From positions 629,868 to 693,867 of the forward strand of contig NMRA01000078.1 in assembly GCA_002633005.1 (NCBI GenBank): DNA of 64,000 nt, written 5' to 3'. This DNA is from Phoronis australis. Its lineage: Eukaryota > Phoronida > Phoronidae. A model generated the notes under the pieces. It worked only from the letters and a program-made list of their open reading frames with translations, did not search any database and had not been told where the DNA came from. Shown here piece by piece: positions 48,747 to 58,707 of the stretch (its first letter is position 1; the number at the start of each line of letters is the position of its first letter). The position numbers and the translations under genes were made by a program.

Positions 48747-49170
48747 CAAGTCACCAAGCAAAATTCATACACGTTATTGCCAAACGCACGCGCTATGACA
48801 CTTTTGTGATAGTGATGTGTAAGTGCTTTTTATTGTAAATATCACGAAAAGATCGTGTACCGCGAGTGGCACAGAGAACTAGTTCGTAGTTCGAATTGTG
48901 TAAACTGGATGATTTTAAATCGTCTTAAAAGACGTATTTTGAGTAGAGCGAACGGGGATGTGGTGGAAACGATTGCCAAGATGTCGGTGACTATCCAAAT
49001 AGCCTCGAAGTTTAACGGGAAAGTCTAAATATTTATTCCAAAGTATGGTTAACCCGCAAAATTTATTGCAAAATCTGACATTACTACTTGTGGTAATGTA
49101 CACGATAACGTCACACAGATATGGACGAACATAGTATCGAATGAACACTATCATAAATGCAAACTTCTCA

Positions 49171-51404
49171 AGAGTTCCAACCTTGACCTTGCGTCTCAAA
49201 AAGAATTTTTAATACATCTTTAGAGATTTAATAGCATTTAGTATACCTGTTGGTAAGAAACAAGGCAAAAATTTTTAGAGAAGTATTTTTTTGTTATCCG
49301 GTTTGTGCGTAATGGGTCTCCGCCGTTGTTTTTACCAGTGAGATACTGAGGAGTTATGAGGAAATCCGCCGAGAGCCGTCTTTTTCAGACATCAAGTGAG
49401 TTGGCTGCAACATAACTGAAAACCTCTCTGTGTTCGGATTTCCAAAGGACGTGAAAGTTGCACAGAAATGGCAACGATTTGTGCGCGGTGGAACATGTGA
49501 TCAGTCGGGAGCCACACTTTGTTCGGCATATTTCAGACAAGGAATTGTGTTTCAACCAAACACAAAAGCGGAGTTACAATGAAGGACTCGCCACCTTGTA
49601 AGTGTATTTCCAAATTTTATAAATAACGAACAAACTGCTTCCTTCTAGAGCGAGTGATGCCAAGTCCTCGACCGCGGTCCAGATCGAATGATACAAACAC
49701 GTTAGCTTATACATCAATGCATTGTGTGTAGACCGTGCTAATAGCTCACTTTTTTCGCTAGTCAATGTGACGTCACCGGAAGGGGGTTCAAAACCCGCCA
49801 TATTGCTCTTGTTTTGCCCCGAGTCTTTGCTACACACGCTAAATCTTACTGGAGTTCTTGTGGTGAATTTTACGCTTAAAACGTTATCACAACATAAGAG
49901 ATGGTAGATGGGTCGTGGAATAACTGTGAATGGACGAAGAAAATCTGATTTTTTTATGTTGTGCGAAGCTGTGAACGGACTGAAATTGAAACTCAACCCG
50001 CTCTAGGCCTGAATGCCGCAGGCATACAGCTTTCCAGGGGCGATAGCATATCTCCATAAAAACTTACTCACTTCAAAATACAGCAAGTAAAATCAAATGA
50101 AACATGCATATGTGCACATGGAGTTATAATTAACACATACCCTAACTCTGGATACAATTTAGTCTACAAATAACTTGAACATATCCATGAAAACAGCGGT
50201 TCGCTCTAGTTTCTCTCACCGGGCGCTTTTTTGAGGAAGTTACGTGAAATCACGCATGTTGACGAACAAAAAGTCCAAGGGACACAAATGTTACACTTGA
50301 TATTTTCTCATGCTATTTTACAAGAGTCAGGCGCCAGGTCTCTCGTTTTGCTCAGTCTCGCGCTAGACTTTGCCTTATACTCACCTGACTCAGTTGAAAT
50401 ACTTTGTGGTTATCGCGCGCGCGGTCTAAGTTAACAGTAACCACAAAGTGGAGTTTGAATTCTTCGCCAAAGTCACCTGAATTCCCGTAGTTATGCTTCA
50501 TCGAAGATATATTTAGAAGCAGAAAGGATCACTGCAGAAAGTAAGCGCCTTTTTAGGTGACGATTTTAGGTGTAAAATGTATTTTTAACGAGGTGAAAAC
50601 TTAATCAGTGAGCGAATTTCGCCTACCGCCCGTTTAAAATACACCGTACGAAATTAGTAAAGAACGCGATAGAACGTATTGTAGTGCGAATCTGAATTTC
50701 ATTTGCCATAACAGCAATGCTTATTTGGCATTTTTTTGAAGAAAATAACAGAATACGCTCTGCTAGTATTGGGCAAATGGCCAAACGACAAGCTTTTGCC
50801 CCACTTCCCTTGACGTCACAGTTAAGTCTCGGATAATCTCGCGTTATTGTTATAAACTCGAAAAAAGACTATTCTATCATGGCAACAGTGATTACGAGTG
50901 ACCCAGGTTTACTGTGACCTTTTTCAGTAATTATTAACTGTCTGTTTTGTGAATATTGATCACCTTTGGTTCAGTTGGTTGTGGCTCACATACGTCTGCG
51001 GCATTTCTCCTGCAAGTGGATCGAGTTCATGTGGTTTCAAAGGCAACGAAATTTTGTTAAGTGGCAAATCAAATTCGTTGTCTGGTTCTTGTAGTGCCTG
51101 ATTATGATACTCGCGCTGTCCTCTTTCTTTGCATAAGAATTGTACAATTTCCGTTAAAAATCGCCATCGTCTTCTGATCTGCTGTGCTCCGTCATTGCAG
51201 TTGCCGAGTTGCCAATTGACGAAACGTCTGCCACCATTACATCATTTGGCGGAAAACTTGGAAATAACAATTTTTTCTTCAAATTTAAAAAGTTCATAAC
51301 TATTTATCATACAAAGCTGTTATTTAGTTAGATTTTATAGTATCCATTTCATATTAGCTTACTGAAACCTCCAAACCTAAACAAAAGCATGGTGGGAACT
51401 CTTT
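49171..51404. mobile_element. Longer relative of the TTAA-flanked element, about 2.2 kb
   Basis: It begins AGAGTTCC and ends GGTGGGAACTCT followed by TTAA (51405-51408); the left TTAA is lost. About 49171-49735 and 50875-51404 align with the 907 bp element at 39640-40546. The middle (about 49740-50870) is extra, either an insertion here or a deletion in the short copy. No transposase frame was recognised. Confidence 0.65.
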
Positions 51405-51419
51405 AAAGCGGAGGAGTCA

Positions 51420-51660
51420 CGTGGCTCAATCGGATGTCCCAAAAGTGAGATAAAACCAAAACGAAATGATTTCATAAAAAGTTGTAACAGCGTTTTGAGG
51501 TTCCATCTCGAACCTTTGTCTGAAAACAAAATTCAACCATGTTACTAATACGTTGTTTTCCTATGAATGGTTCTCACTTATTTCGATCAAGTTTGACACA
51601 TATACTTGGTTATGTGATCTAACTAATTGCAGTTTGGAATAAAATTAAAAAAACACTACG
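51420..51660. repeat. Dispersed repeat, copy also at 28460-28720
   Basis: Shares ACGAAATGAT, a GTAACAG block, a later CGTTGTTTT block and a TGATCTAACTAATT / TGACCCAATTAATA-type end with the copy near 28.5 kb. Boundaries and class are unknown. Confidence 0.4.
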
Positions 51661-52276
51661 TCTACTTTTGTATTTATATTTATGTTTAAGTTCTCTATAT
51701 TCTCCGTACTGTAGAACTAGCTTGTATTTTAGCTCTGTATTTTTATTTCGTAGATTTTAAATTTGTCGGATAATAGCACTTGTGCTTACGTTTCATTGTT
51801 AAATCTCACCGACTTTTAAATAAAGATTATTACTACATTACTACTACAAGGCTAAAAATCGTTCATAGTCTGCCATTTTTTCACGATGTTGTAAAGCTAA
51901 CCAATGACTGTCGGGGTTACATCAACCAACGCGAAAGCGCGTACCACTGCGTGACACCTGCGTGCTGACTAGGCACGGAGGGGAACAGCGAGTAATATAA
52001 TAAGCCTTTAAAGGCGAAGGCAACCTTTTTTCATGTCATTTTTAGCAAAAATAAGGTTCGTTGATTATCCCAGACATAATTGTCACTTATTTACTGCTTT
52101 TCGTAATTCAATTAATTACTCGTCGTCTACTCCGAAAGTGACGTTTTGGGAGGCAAGAATTTCGCGCCAATTTCTTTTCATATAGTCTGACTGTGAGAGC
52201 AGTCGGGTCAGTCATTGTTCTACCTCGGTTGTGATAAGTTCGGTCGCCGTTTGCTTTTGCTTACGAGTCAGTCAAC

Positions 52277-52456
52277 ATGCCACGCTGTTGCTGCGTACTG
52301 GGGTGTACTCATTATCGTCTCGCGTACAGACGAAGAACTATCCCACTTGCCCGAGTGTCCCGCGACACACTCCCACTGGAGGGTGTTCTGAGCACCCAAA
52401 CTGCTTACATCCCGCCGTGGGACTCCCTCGCCACACACCTGGCACCTTCTAAATAG
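52277..52456 (+). CDS. Doubtful 59-codon frame with Cys-rich start
   Basis: The ATG is followed by PRCCCVLGC, faintly reminiscent of the start of a THAP zinc finger, but the later Cys/His residues and AVPTF-type end are not visible. It ends in a stop 86 bases before the N gap. It lies inside the gene B intron, may be a broken element gene and may well be chance. Confidence 0.15.
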   Translation: MPRCCCVLGCTHYRLAYRRRTIPLARVSRDTLPLEGVLSTQTAYIPPWDSLATHLAPSK

Positions 52457-52542
52457 CTCCAATACAAGTCCACAATAAACTTATCAAACTTAGGCTCACC
52501 GATCTGTTCATTGGATGACGAACTGTCCTCTTCACTGGGTGT

Positions 52543-52703
52543 NNNNNNNNNNNNNNNNNNNNNNNNNNNNNNNNNNNNNNNNNNNNNNNNNNNNNNNNNN
52601 NNNNNNNNNNNNNNNNNNNNNNNNNNNNNNNNNNNNNNNNNNNNNNNNNNNNNNNNNNNNNNNNNNNNNNNNNNNNNNNNNNNNNNNNNNNNNNNNNNNN
52701 NNN
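52543..52703. other. Assembly gap, 161 N
   Basis: A run of N in the intron of gene B where the transmembrane exon is expected. Its true length may differ from 161. Confidence 0.95.
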
Positions 52704-53397
52704 ATGCCTCTGTAACTACGGGATAACGAATCAGAATTTGGAAGTTTTTTTGTGAAATCCTCCTTTTCTGAAGTTGCTTTGATTTTTGAGAACATTAATG
52801 ATGGCTTAGAAAATATGTGGTCACATGACTGTTGACAGCTGGGCATGATTTTTTTAGTAATTACTTTGTGTGATTAACGAGTTCTAGGAAATATCCTATT
52901 TCATTTGGTAAAGATTGCATTTAAAATTTGCATTGAAAATACAAGCTATTTTTTTACTGATATAAAGGCAAAATGTAAGCAGTTTCCATTAAACTGTTAG
53001 AAACCCAACTTCCGCTAAGAAAAGCTTTTGATTCATATCAAACTTTGATAGGAATGTTTAGCATGACATCATTTTGACGTCATTAAGACGTCTTGGACCC
53101 AGTGTGATTACATAATTATTATTCCCGGGTTCAAATTGTGTCATCTACTGCCATGACACGTCATCACTAAATATCCGCGTCATGAAACTGGCCCTAGATG
53201 GTTCCTTTTTAAATTAGAAGGGTTAAGTAGGAACTGTCAGTTTGCTGTGGCTTGTTACGTATCCAACAAGAGACACTACAATCACTTTCTGTTGTTTCCC
53301 ATCGTGGTCTCAAAACGGAACACAGTATCCACAGCATTGTCCAATGCCATGTGTTCTATACCTGAGTGCCTCTACTCATTCTATGCTGGTCTTACAG

Positions 53398-53542
53398 GGC
53401 TTAGAGAGTGAACCTCGGAGTGGTACTGAGAATGGCCAGGGCAACCCCGTTCCGGAGGATGAAATCGTGGGAGATGAGCTATCCATGCAAGAGATGTGTA
53501 AGGTCAACGTCAAGGCAGTCGCGACGCTGGACGAATATAGTG
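53398..53542 (+). CDS. Gene B exon: acidic cytoplasmic tail
   Basis: Acceptor GGTCTTACAG, donor AGTG then GTAGGC, phases 0-1, 48 codons. ENGQGNPVPEDEIV aligns with NGQGNPIPDDEIV in gene A, and the exon ends near VATLDEYS. A second, stronger-looking donor (GTAAGG after 53497), also phase 1, would shorten the tail by 15 codons, so alternative splicing is possible. Without splicing the frame ends at 53582. Confidence 0.7.
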
Positions 53543-53557
53543 GTAGGCGAGACTTGT

Positions 53558-53825
53558 TTTGCATGCGCGCACCCAGCCTTTAATATGGGGAGCTCGAATT
53601 TCCGACGACGTGGACCTTTTACCGACAAAAGAGGCCAAAGGACTGAAAAAATAAAAAAATAAATAAAGTAGGTACCACGTCCAGAGCTGCGCATTGTGCC
53701 TTTGCGCCTTTTTAGTGGACTTTTTGTGTCGTTATCTGGGACTTTTTTGTTTCTCTGAGGCGGACCTTTTCTCCACTTCGCCAACTGGGCGATCAAACTC
53801 TCTGCCTGGCCACGCCCACCGTAGT
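53558..53825. mobile_element. Second copy of the 250 bp MITE-like repeat
   Basis: Shares the GCACCCAGCC start, GGGGAGCTCGA, the long internal TTTGTTTCTCTGAGGC block and a GCCACGCCCACC end with the copy at 47.7 kb. It is inserted about 15 bases after the tail-exon donor of gene B. Confidence 0.55.
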
Positions 53826-54107
53826 ACTATTGGGGCAGTTCCACAAACATAAAACAAATGTGGCACAAGAGCACTTCCACAGTTAGACCAATGCAATCAA
53901 CTGAGTGACCCATCTGTCACTCATTTTGCGTTGGCCATAACAAGCATGTCTAGGATTGCTTACAAATGAGATCTTTTGACGTGACTTTGCGACACAGGTT
54001 GAATTTCAGCTCCGGTAATGGAGAAGTGATGTGAGCAATTTTGCTATTTTGCATTTTTAAAAATGCTCTTTTTGTCATCGTCTGTGACCTTAGTAATGCG
54101 TTTGCAG

Positions 54108-54181
54108 GTTGGGTGGTGCCAATGGATGAGATGTGTGTTGAAGAAAAAAAGGCGTCTGAAACGGAAGATACTAGACTGTAA
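54108..54181 (+). CDS. Gene B last exon: PDZ-binding C-terminus
   Basis: Acceptor GCGTTTGCAG, then the phase-1 start encodes WVVPMDEMCVEEKKASE and ends TEDTRL with TAA. The last four residues DTRL fit a class I PDZ ligand. Gene A ends YTRL in the same place. The 3' flank to about 54690 is similar to gene A downstream sequence. Confidence 0.75.
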
Positions 54182-54699
54182 CTGTGGTGACGAATTTCCG
54201 TCATAGTGAATTTTGTTACGAGATTTTCTTTGTTCTAAAGTCGCTTGATTGTAATTTTGTAAATATCGCGTGTGCATAATATTCATATCTTTGTTGAGTT
54301 TGCGTGGAAGTCGTTACGTGCAATTTGGAGTGGAATACATATCGCGGTTCTAAGGCTTGTCGTGAATTACTTCAACTTTTAACTCACTGGTACTACATGC
54401 AGATATGAGTCACCATTTTTGTTATTTGCAAGTCACCGTGTTCATTTTATGTATAATTTCTACATTTGTAGTGCCAAAGACCCTTTATTTGTTTTGTCAA
54501 AATGCTATTAAACAGATCTGCTACAAGAATTTGCCAAACATTGGATTTGCCGTTTTAATCCATAACCTCTCTGACTCGTATTTCTAGTATGATATTTCCC
54601 GACATGTTATTTTCTATTTTATTTCTTGTTTGCCACCCAAATAACGAGATCGCAATTTCCAGTTGTTACGAACTGATAGCTGGTATCTTAGGATAATAG

Positions 54700-55780
54700 C
54701 CAATTCCTTGAAGCAGTCAGAAAATCAAATGTAATTTTGCATAACGCACATGCAACATCTCTTCCAGACAGCCGGTATTACTGGTACTGGTTGCAGAAGT
54801 TAGTTAAAGCTTTATTCCTCCGTGCTGTTCGGTTTAATTTCAGAAGGTCGTTACTTTTAATCTTTTAAACCCACACCATGTCGGACTACATCCTACGCTT
54901 GTCATTTTGCGCAGTTACTCAAAAAAGGTAACTGGAATTCTTGATAAATTTCTCGAGGTATTCAATCTTTGAAAAAATTATGTCATGTGGAACAACTGAA
55001 GAAATTGTATGCGCTTTATTTCTGGCCATTCCCTCAGCAATGATTTTTTGCAATTTGACGTGCTGAGTTGGTGCACCAAGTTCAACTTTGTTAATACATG
55101 TATGTTATAAATTATAGTTTTGTACATGCTAATGATAGTTAAGGTTCTTATAGTTGTTATAACTGCATTGTGCATTTGAATTATTACATCATTTAGTTGG
55201 ATAATGAGATATTTACTGGCAATGGTATGAAAGATTTTGCTGGCCTGTAAATTGTTTATTATAACATGTTCTTATATAAAGTGTTGCCGTTTGCGTCACA
55301 GGAGTAGTTAAGTGAAAGAGACTTGCACTGTTACTCCCTCGGCGCGAGGACGGATCATTACAACTTTCCTTCCTTCAGTTATCATTCCAGTGAAAAGTGT
55401 CGCAGGGGTAGGAATCTCGCTAGCACAGTTAGTGTTGTTACGTGTTTCGCTTGCAGTGCGTGGCAATAATGACGTCTTGCGAAATCTTGCGAATTCTTGC
55501 TTTTTTGCAAGAAAGTTGGATTACGGAGCGCGTGCCAAATAGAGGCGCGGTAGCACAACATCTAAAGATACCAAACCCGCGATTTTGGCGAATTCCCAGA
55601 TATCAACAATTACTTTCCATTCAGTCCTCAGAATCAAAATAATGCTCTGTAATTCTCGATAACCCTCAAGAGTTTGGAGGAATATTTGAAAACTGCTTAC
55701 AAAGTCTTGTAAACACGGAGCGTGATCTACGCTTTAAGGTGAGTTACACGACAACTGTGGAGAAAGACCATCACATACAT
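54700..55780. other. Intergenic, no sure gene
   Basis: A frame at about 55457-55642 follows a possible acceptor (TTGCAG) and ends in TAA, but its peptide shows no recognisable domain. I do not call it a gene. Confidence 0.3.
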
Positions 55781-55787
55781 CTACAAA

Positions 55788-55905
55788 TACACACTCACAT
55801 ACATACATACATACATACATACATACGTACACACATACATACACACATACATACATACATACCTACATACATACGCACATACATACATACATACATTCGT
55901 ACATA
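55788..55905. repeat. ACAT microsatellite
   Basis: Long runs of ACAT interrupted by ACAC and CGTA variants. Confidence 0.95.
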
Positions 55906-56039
55906 ACTAAAAACATGCACATGAATACACAACTACATACCACCACATACACATATGTACATATGAATAAAAAATAGTCTGATATGGGGATACTGGATGT
56001 AAAATTGCTAAACAGAACACATCTACGTGAAGTTAAATC

Positions 56040-56770
56040 TATTTCTTATAATTCTTCTAGAGGTTATAAAGGATGATGCAGATTTGGCATCTGCAGGGAG
56101 AGAGTTCCATAAATTGGACCCGCTGTAGGAACATGATTTTTCCCAGTTTCGTTTTTGGGTTTAGGAAGATTGAAATTTGATGATAATGAGGACCTAGTAT
56201 TGTAGCGATTAGTAGTCATCTTAAATTTAGCACTTAAGTACGTTGGGACAAGTCGTTTGAAACATTTGTACATACAACGAGCTGAAAGGAATTGATATCT
56301 TGTGTGTATTTTCATTATTCCAGTCTTTTTATGAAGGTTTTCGATGTTAATATCTCTAACACCAGCTCACAGAATAATCCGGGCAGCCCTATTTTGGATA
56401 ACTTCGACGGTTTTCATATCCTTGTCTGATGCAACGCCCCACACTGGGAGGCAATAATCTAAGTGAGGTTGAATGATAGCATTAAAAGGGTTTTCAGAGT
56501 TACTCTGTTCACAAATTTACTGATGCGTTTCAATACGCCAATTTTCTTTGACACCTTTTTCGAGACTTAATCAACGTGGTGAGAGAATTTAAGATTTTGA
56601 TCATATATCAGTCCAAGATATTCAAAGGAAATCACTTTCTCAGTTGGTCTTCCATCCATACTTAATGACAGGATTTGGTTTCTAAGTCTTCGGGACGTGC
56701 CAAATAAAGAGTTTTAGTTCACGTTCAAGCTACCTTGAAACGCCAATTAAGTCCTACTAGCTGGCCAAAA
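56040..56770 (-). mobile_element. 3' part of a second type of LINE
   Basis: On the minus strand from about 56770 down, fragments read MDGRPTEKVISFEYLGLIYD, then PHLDYCLPVWG and ARIIL. The frame 56315-56064 has CMYKCFKRLVPTYLSAKF and a later GPIYGTLSL. This order (reverse transcriptase C-terminus, DYC-x-WG box, YL-x-F box, final small domain) is usual in CR1- or RTE-like elements. Stops and frameshifts separate the pieces, and it is 5'-truncated. Confidence 0.7.
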
Positions 56771-56779
56771 TTTGCACAT

Positions 56780-57660
56780 AGGGCAGTTACAACTTTACAT
56801 CGAATGCGTAATAAAGAGCAGTTCGACCTTCTACTGCTGCATCGCTTCCATCGCTCAAAATGACTCTGCAGATTGAATCTACAGTAAAAACATGCAAAGC
56901 CGAAACTTCCTTTCAGGTGGGATAAAGTTGAAAAAAGTTAATATGGTTTAGTTTATCAAATAAAATCTTATTTTGAAATGAAATAGTGGACTTATCGTAC
57001 TATAAAACATATCGAATTGAGAAAATGCAAGGCATCTAGAATCCTTCACAGCCAAATTCCTAAGTTCTACTCAAATGTTGGTCGTACAACTGAGGTCAGG
57101 TGCATAAAAACACTCTTTTTATCGTGAACCAACCTCAGAAGTTTTCAAAAAAGGAAAACATCGAAACTCGACAACTTTCACGCACAAAACAGTGACTAAA
57201 TATCCACTTCTTTTCCACGAAAACAATTCTCGGTGTCTCACCAGGCCATGGTGTTGCACCTCGCTCTAAGTTGCCTCCAGTGTCCATTAATTTCACAAAA
57301 AAATCATAATAGCGGCAAGGCAAAGTAACTTCATATTGGATTCTAGTATTGGACAAAAATGCTATTTAATCAATACAAAGGTTTGATTTAACGACGAGAA
57401 GTTCGTCCAAGTGTGGTAGGGTCTAATGGAGTTCTGTCGAAGCCTAGTTTATTTAGAAAACTACTGTACTGACGATTGGGAGCAAATGCACCTAAGTGGT
57501 AACCAAATATTGGTGTAAATTGTGGATTTAAAATGTTACCTCTAGGCCAATTATAAACGTAAAGAACGACACGCTAATGTTTGTGTTATAATTCTATATT
57601 ATACAAGCAGTCCTGCGCCTAATGTGACATGTAAGACTGACCAGTGACCATCATGATTAT
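56780..57660. other. Intergenic, no gene seen
   Basis: AT-rich DNA with short frames only. No recognisable element or gene. Confidence 0.4.
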
Positions 57661-57663
57661 TAC

Positions 57664-57909
57664 TTAGTAAAAGCATTGATCGTGTATAGCACAGGCTGAC
57701 GAATTTCCCAATGACTCATAGCCACACGTTTGATTACAGTGAGTTGTGTCAGTGGTAATCGAGGAGCAGATAAACTCAAGGGCCTGTGGTGCACAGTGTG
57801 AAACAGAAAGACAATCAATAGGATACAGTAAAATACATATTATTAAGAGCTGTGTAAAGACAATATAAGTTAAAACTAACAGTTGGGCGTGAAATCGAAT
57901 TAACTGGAC
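57664..57909 (-). CDS. Possible Cys-rich terminal exon, unidentified
   Basis: Read on the minus strand, an acceptor (TTTGTTTCAG) at 57910 precedes about 81 open codons: a strongly hydrophobic stretch (LLVLTYIVFTQLLIICILL), then seven cysteines spaced through 48 residues, ending ACAIHDQCFY and a stop. The layout suggests a secreted or membrane-tethered Cys-rich product. C-x2-HD-x-C recalls the phospholipase A2 His motif, but the frame stops there and the rest of that fold is absent. An internal acceptor (CACCACAG) could drop the hydrophobic part. Low certainty. Confidence 0.25.
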   Translation of the reverse strand, partial: VQLIRFHAQLLVLTYIVFTQLLIICILLYPIDCLSVSHCAPQALEFICSSITTDTTHCNQTCGYESLGNSSACAIHDQCFY

Positions 57910-58707
57910 CTGAAACAAATATTGTGCATGGCGTTTTTAAGCAATATCGTTGAGAATCCCTAAATCAAAAGTCAGTAGCAGGCGGACTAGCTGTCTATTC
58001 TGTGTTTAGTTCTGTAGAGCTGTGGCCTTCGGAAGGGCAAAATTAATGACATTTTACTGGTCGTTGTCACCTCCTAAAGAAGCATTTTGCCACCGCTAAG
58101 CTATCAACGTTGAATTCTTAACCAAAGCATTTCGGGGTTTGAAAGCATTGCAAGACTAATTTTTGAATCATTGACTCCAATTACAGGCAATGCAGACATG
58201 AGCCATATTGGAATTCACAATTTTAGAGTAAGCCAAGGCCAATAAAGTTTGATAACTTTTCTTGGGTAGCTAATTGTTTCTGAAATCCTTTCAGGGTAAG
58301 CAAATTGTGAGAACAATTTTATGAAAGTGAAAGGCCTAATTCGATTTTCATTTTTAGCCAGCTTTAGTAATAGTAAATCCCAGGAATCATTTGCATAGAT
58401 AAAAGCTTATGGCCATTCATGGAATCATGCGTTTCTTAGTTTTTGCGGATTCTGTACATTTTTCTTAAAGTTGCAGTCTTTCAAAACTTAAGGCTTGAGG
58501 CTACTTTAGATGCACGATTTTGTTGAAAAAAATTAAACTACCTTAAAGGCATCAAATGTTCAGTTAACAGTTCAAATGACCCCAACACTATTCCATACAA
58601 TGTACATGGCTTCAGAACAGCTTCAAGAGAGTCAAAATGAAGTTGCAACACAACACAGACCCACAAAGCAATGTTCAATTTGTTCAATGTGCTAATCAGT
58701 GCACAGT

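Larger units (their letters stand above)
30385..54181 (+). other. Gene B: expanded mucin-like paralogue of gene A
   Basis: Gene-level entry. Exons are 30385-30433, 32643-32789, 34436-34743, 35330-35402, 41341-42932, 43510-43572, 44377-44548, 45624-45691, 53398-53542 and 54108-54181. Together they total 2691 nt, an exact multiple of three, giving 896 residues. Phases agree at every junction. The transmembrane exon expected between 45691 and 53398 is not visible; it may fall in the 161-N gap, and adding 75 codons would give about 971 residues. The product would be secreted by an N-terminal signal, heavily Thr-rich, membrane-anchored through the missing exon, with a DTRL PDZ-binding end. Confidence 0.7.
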
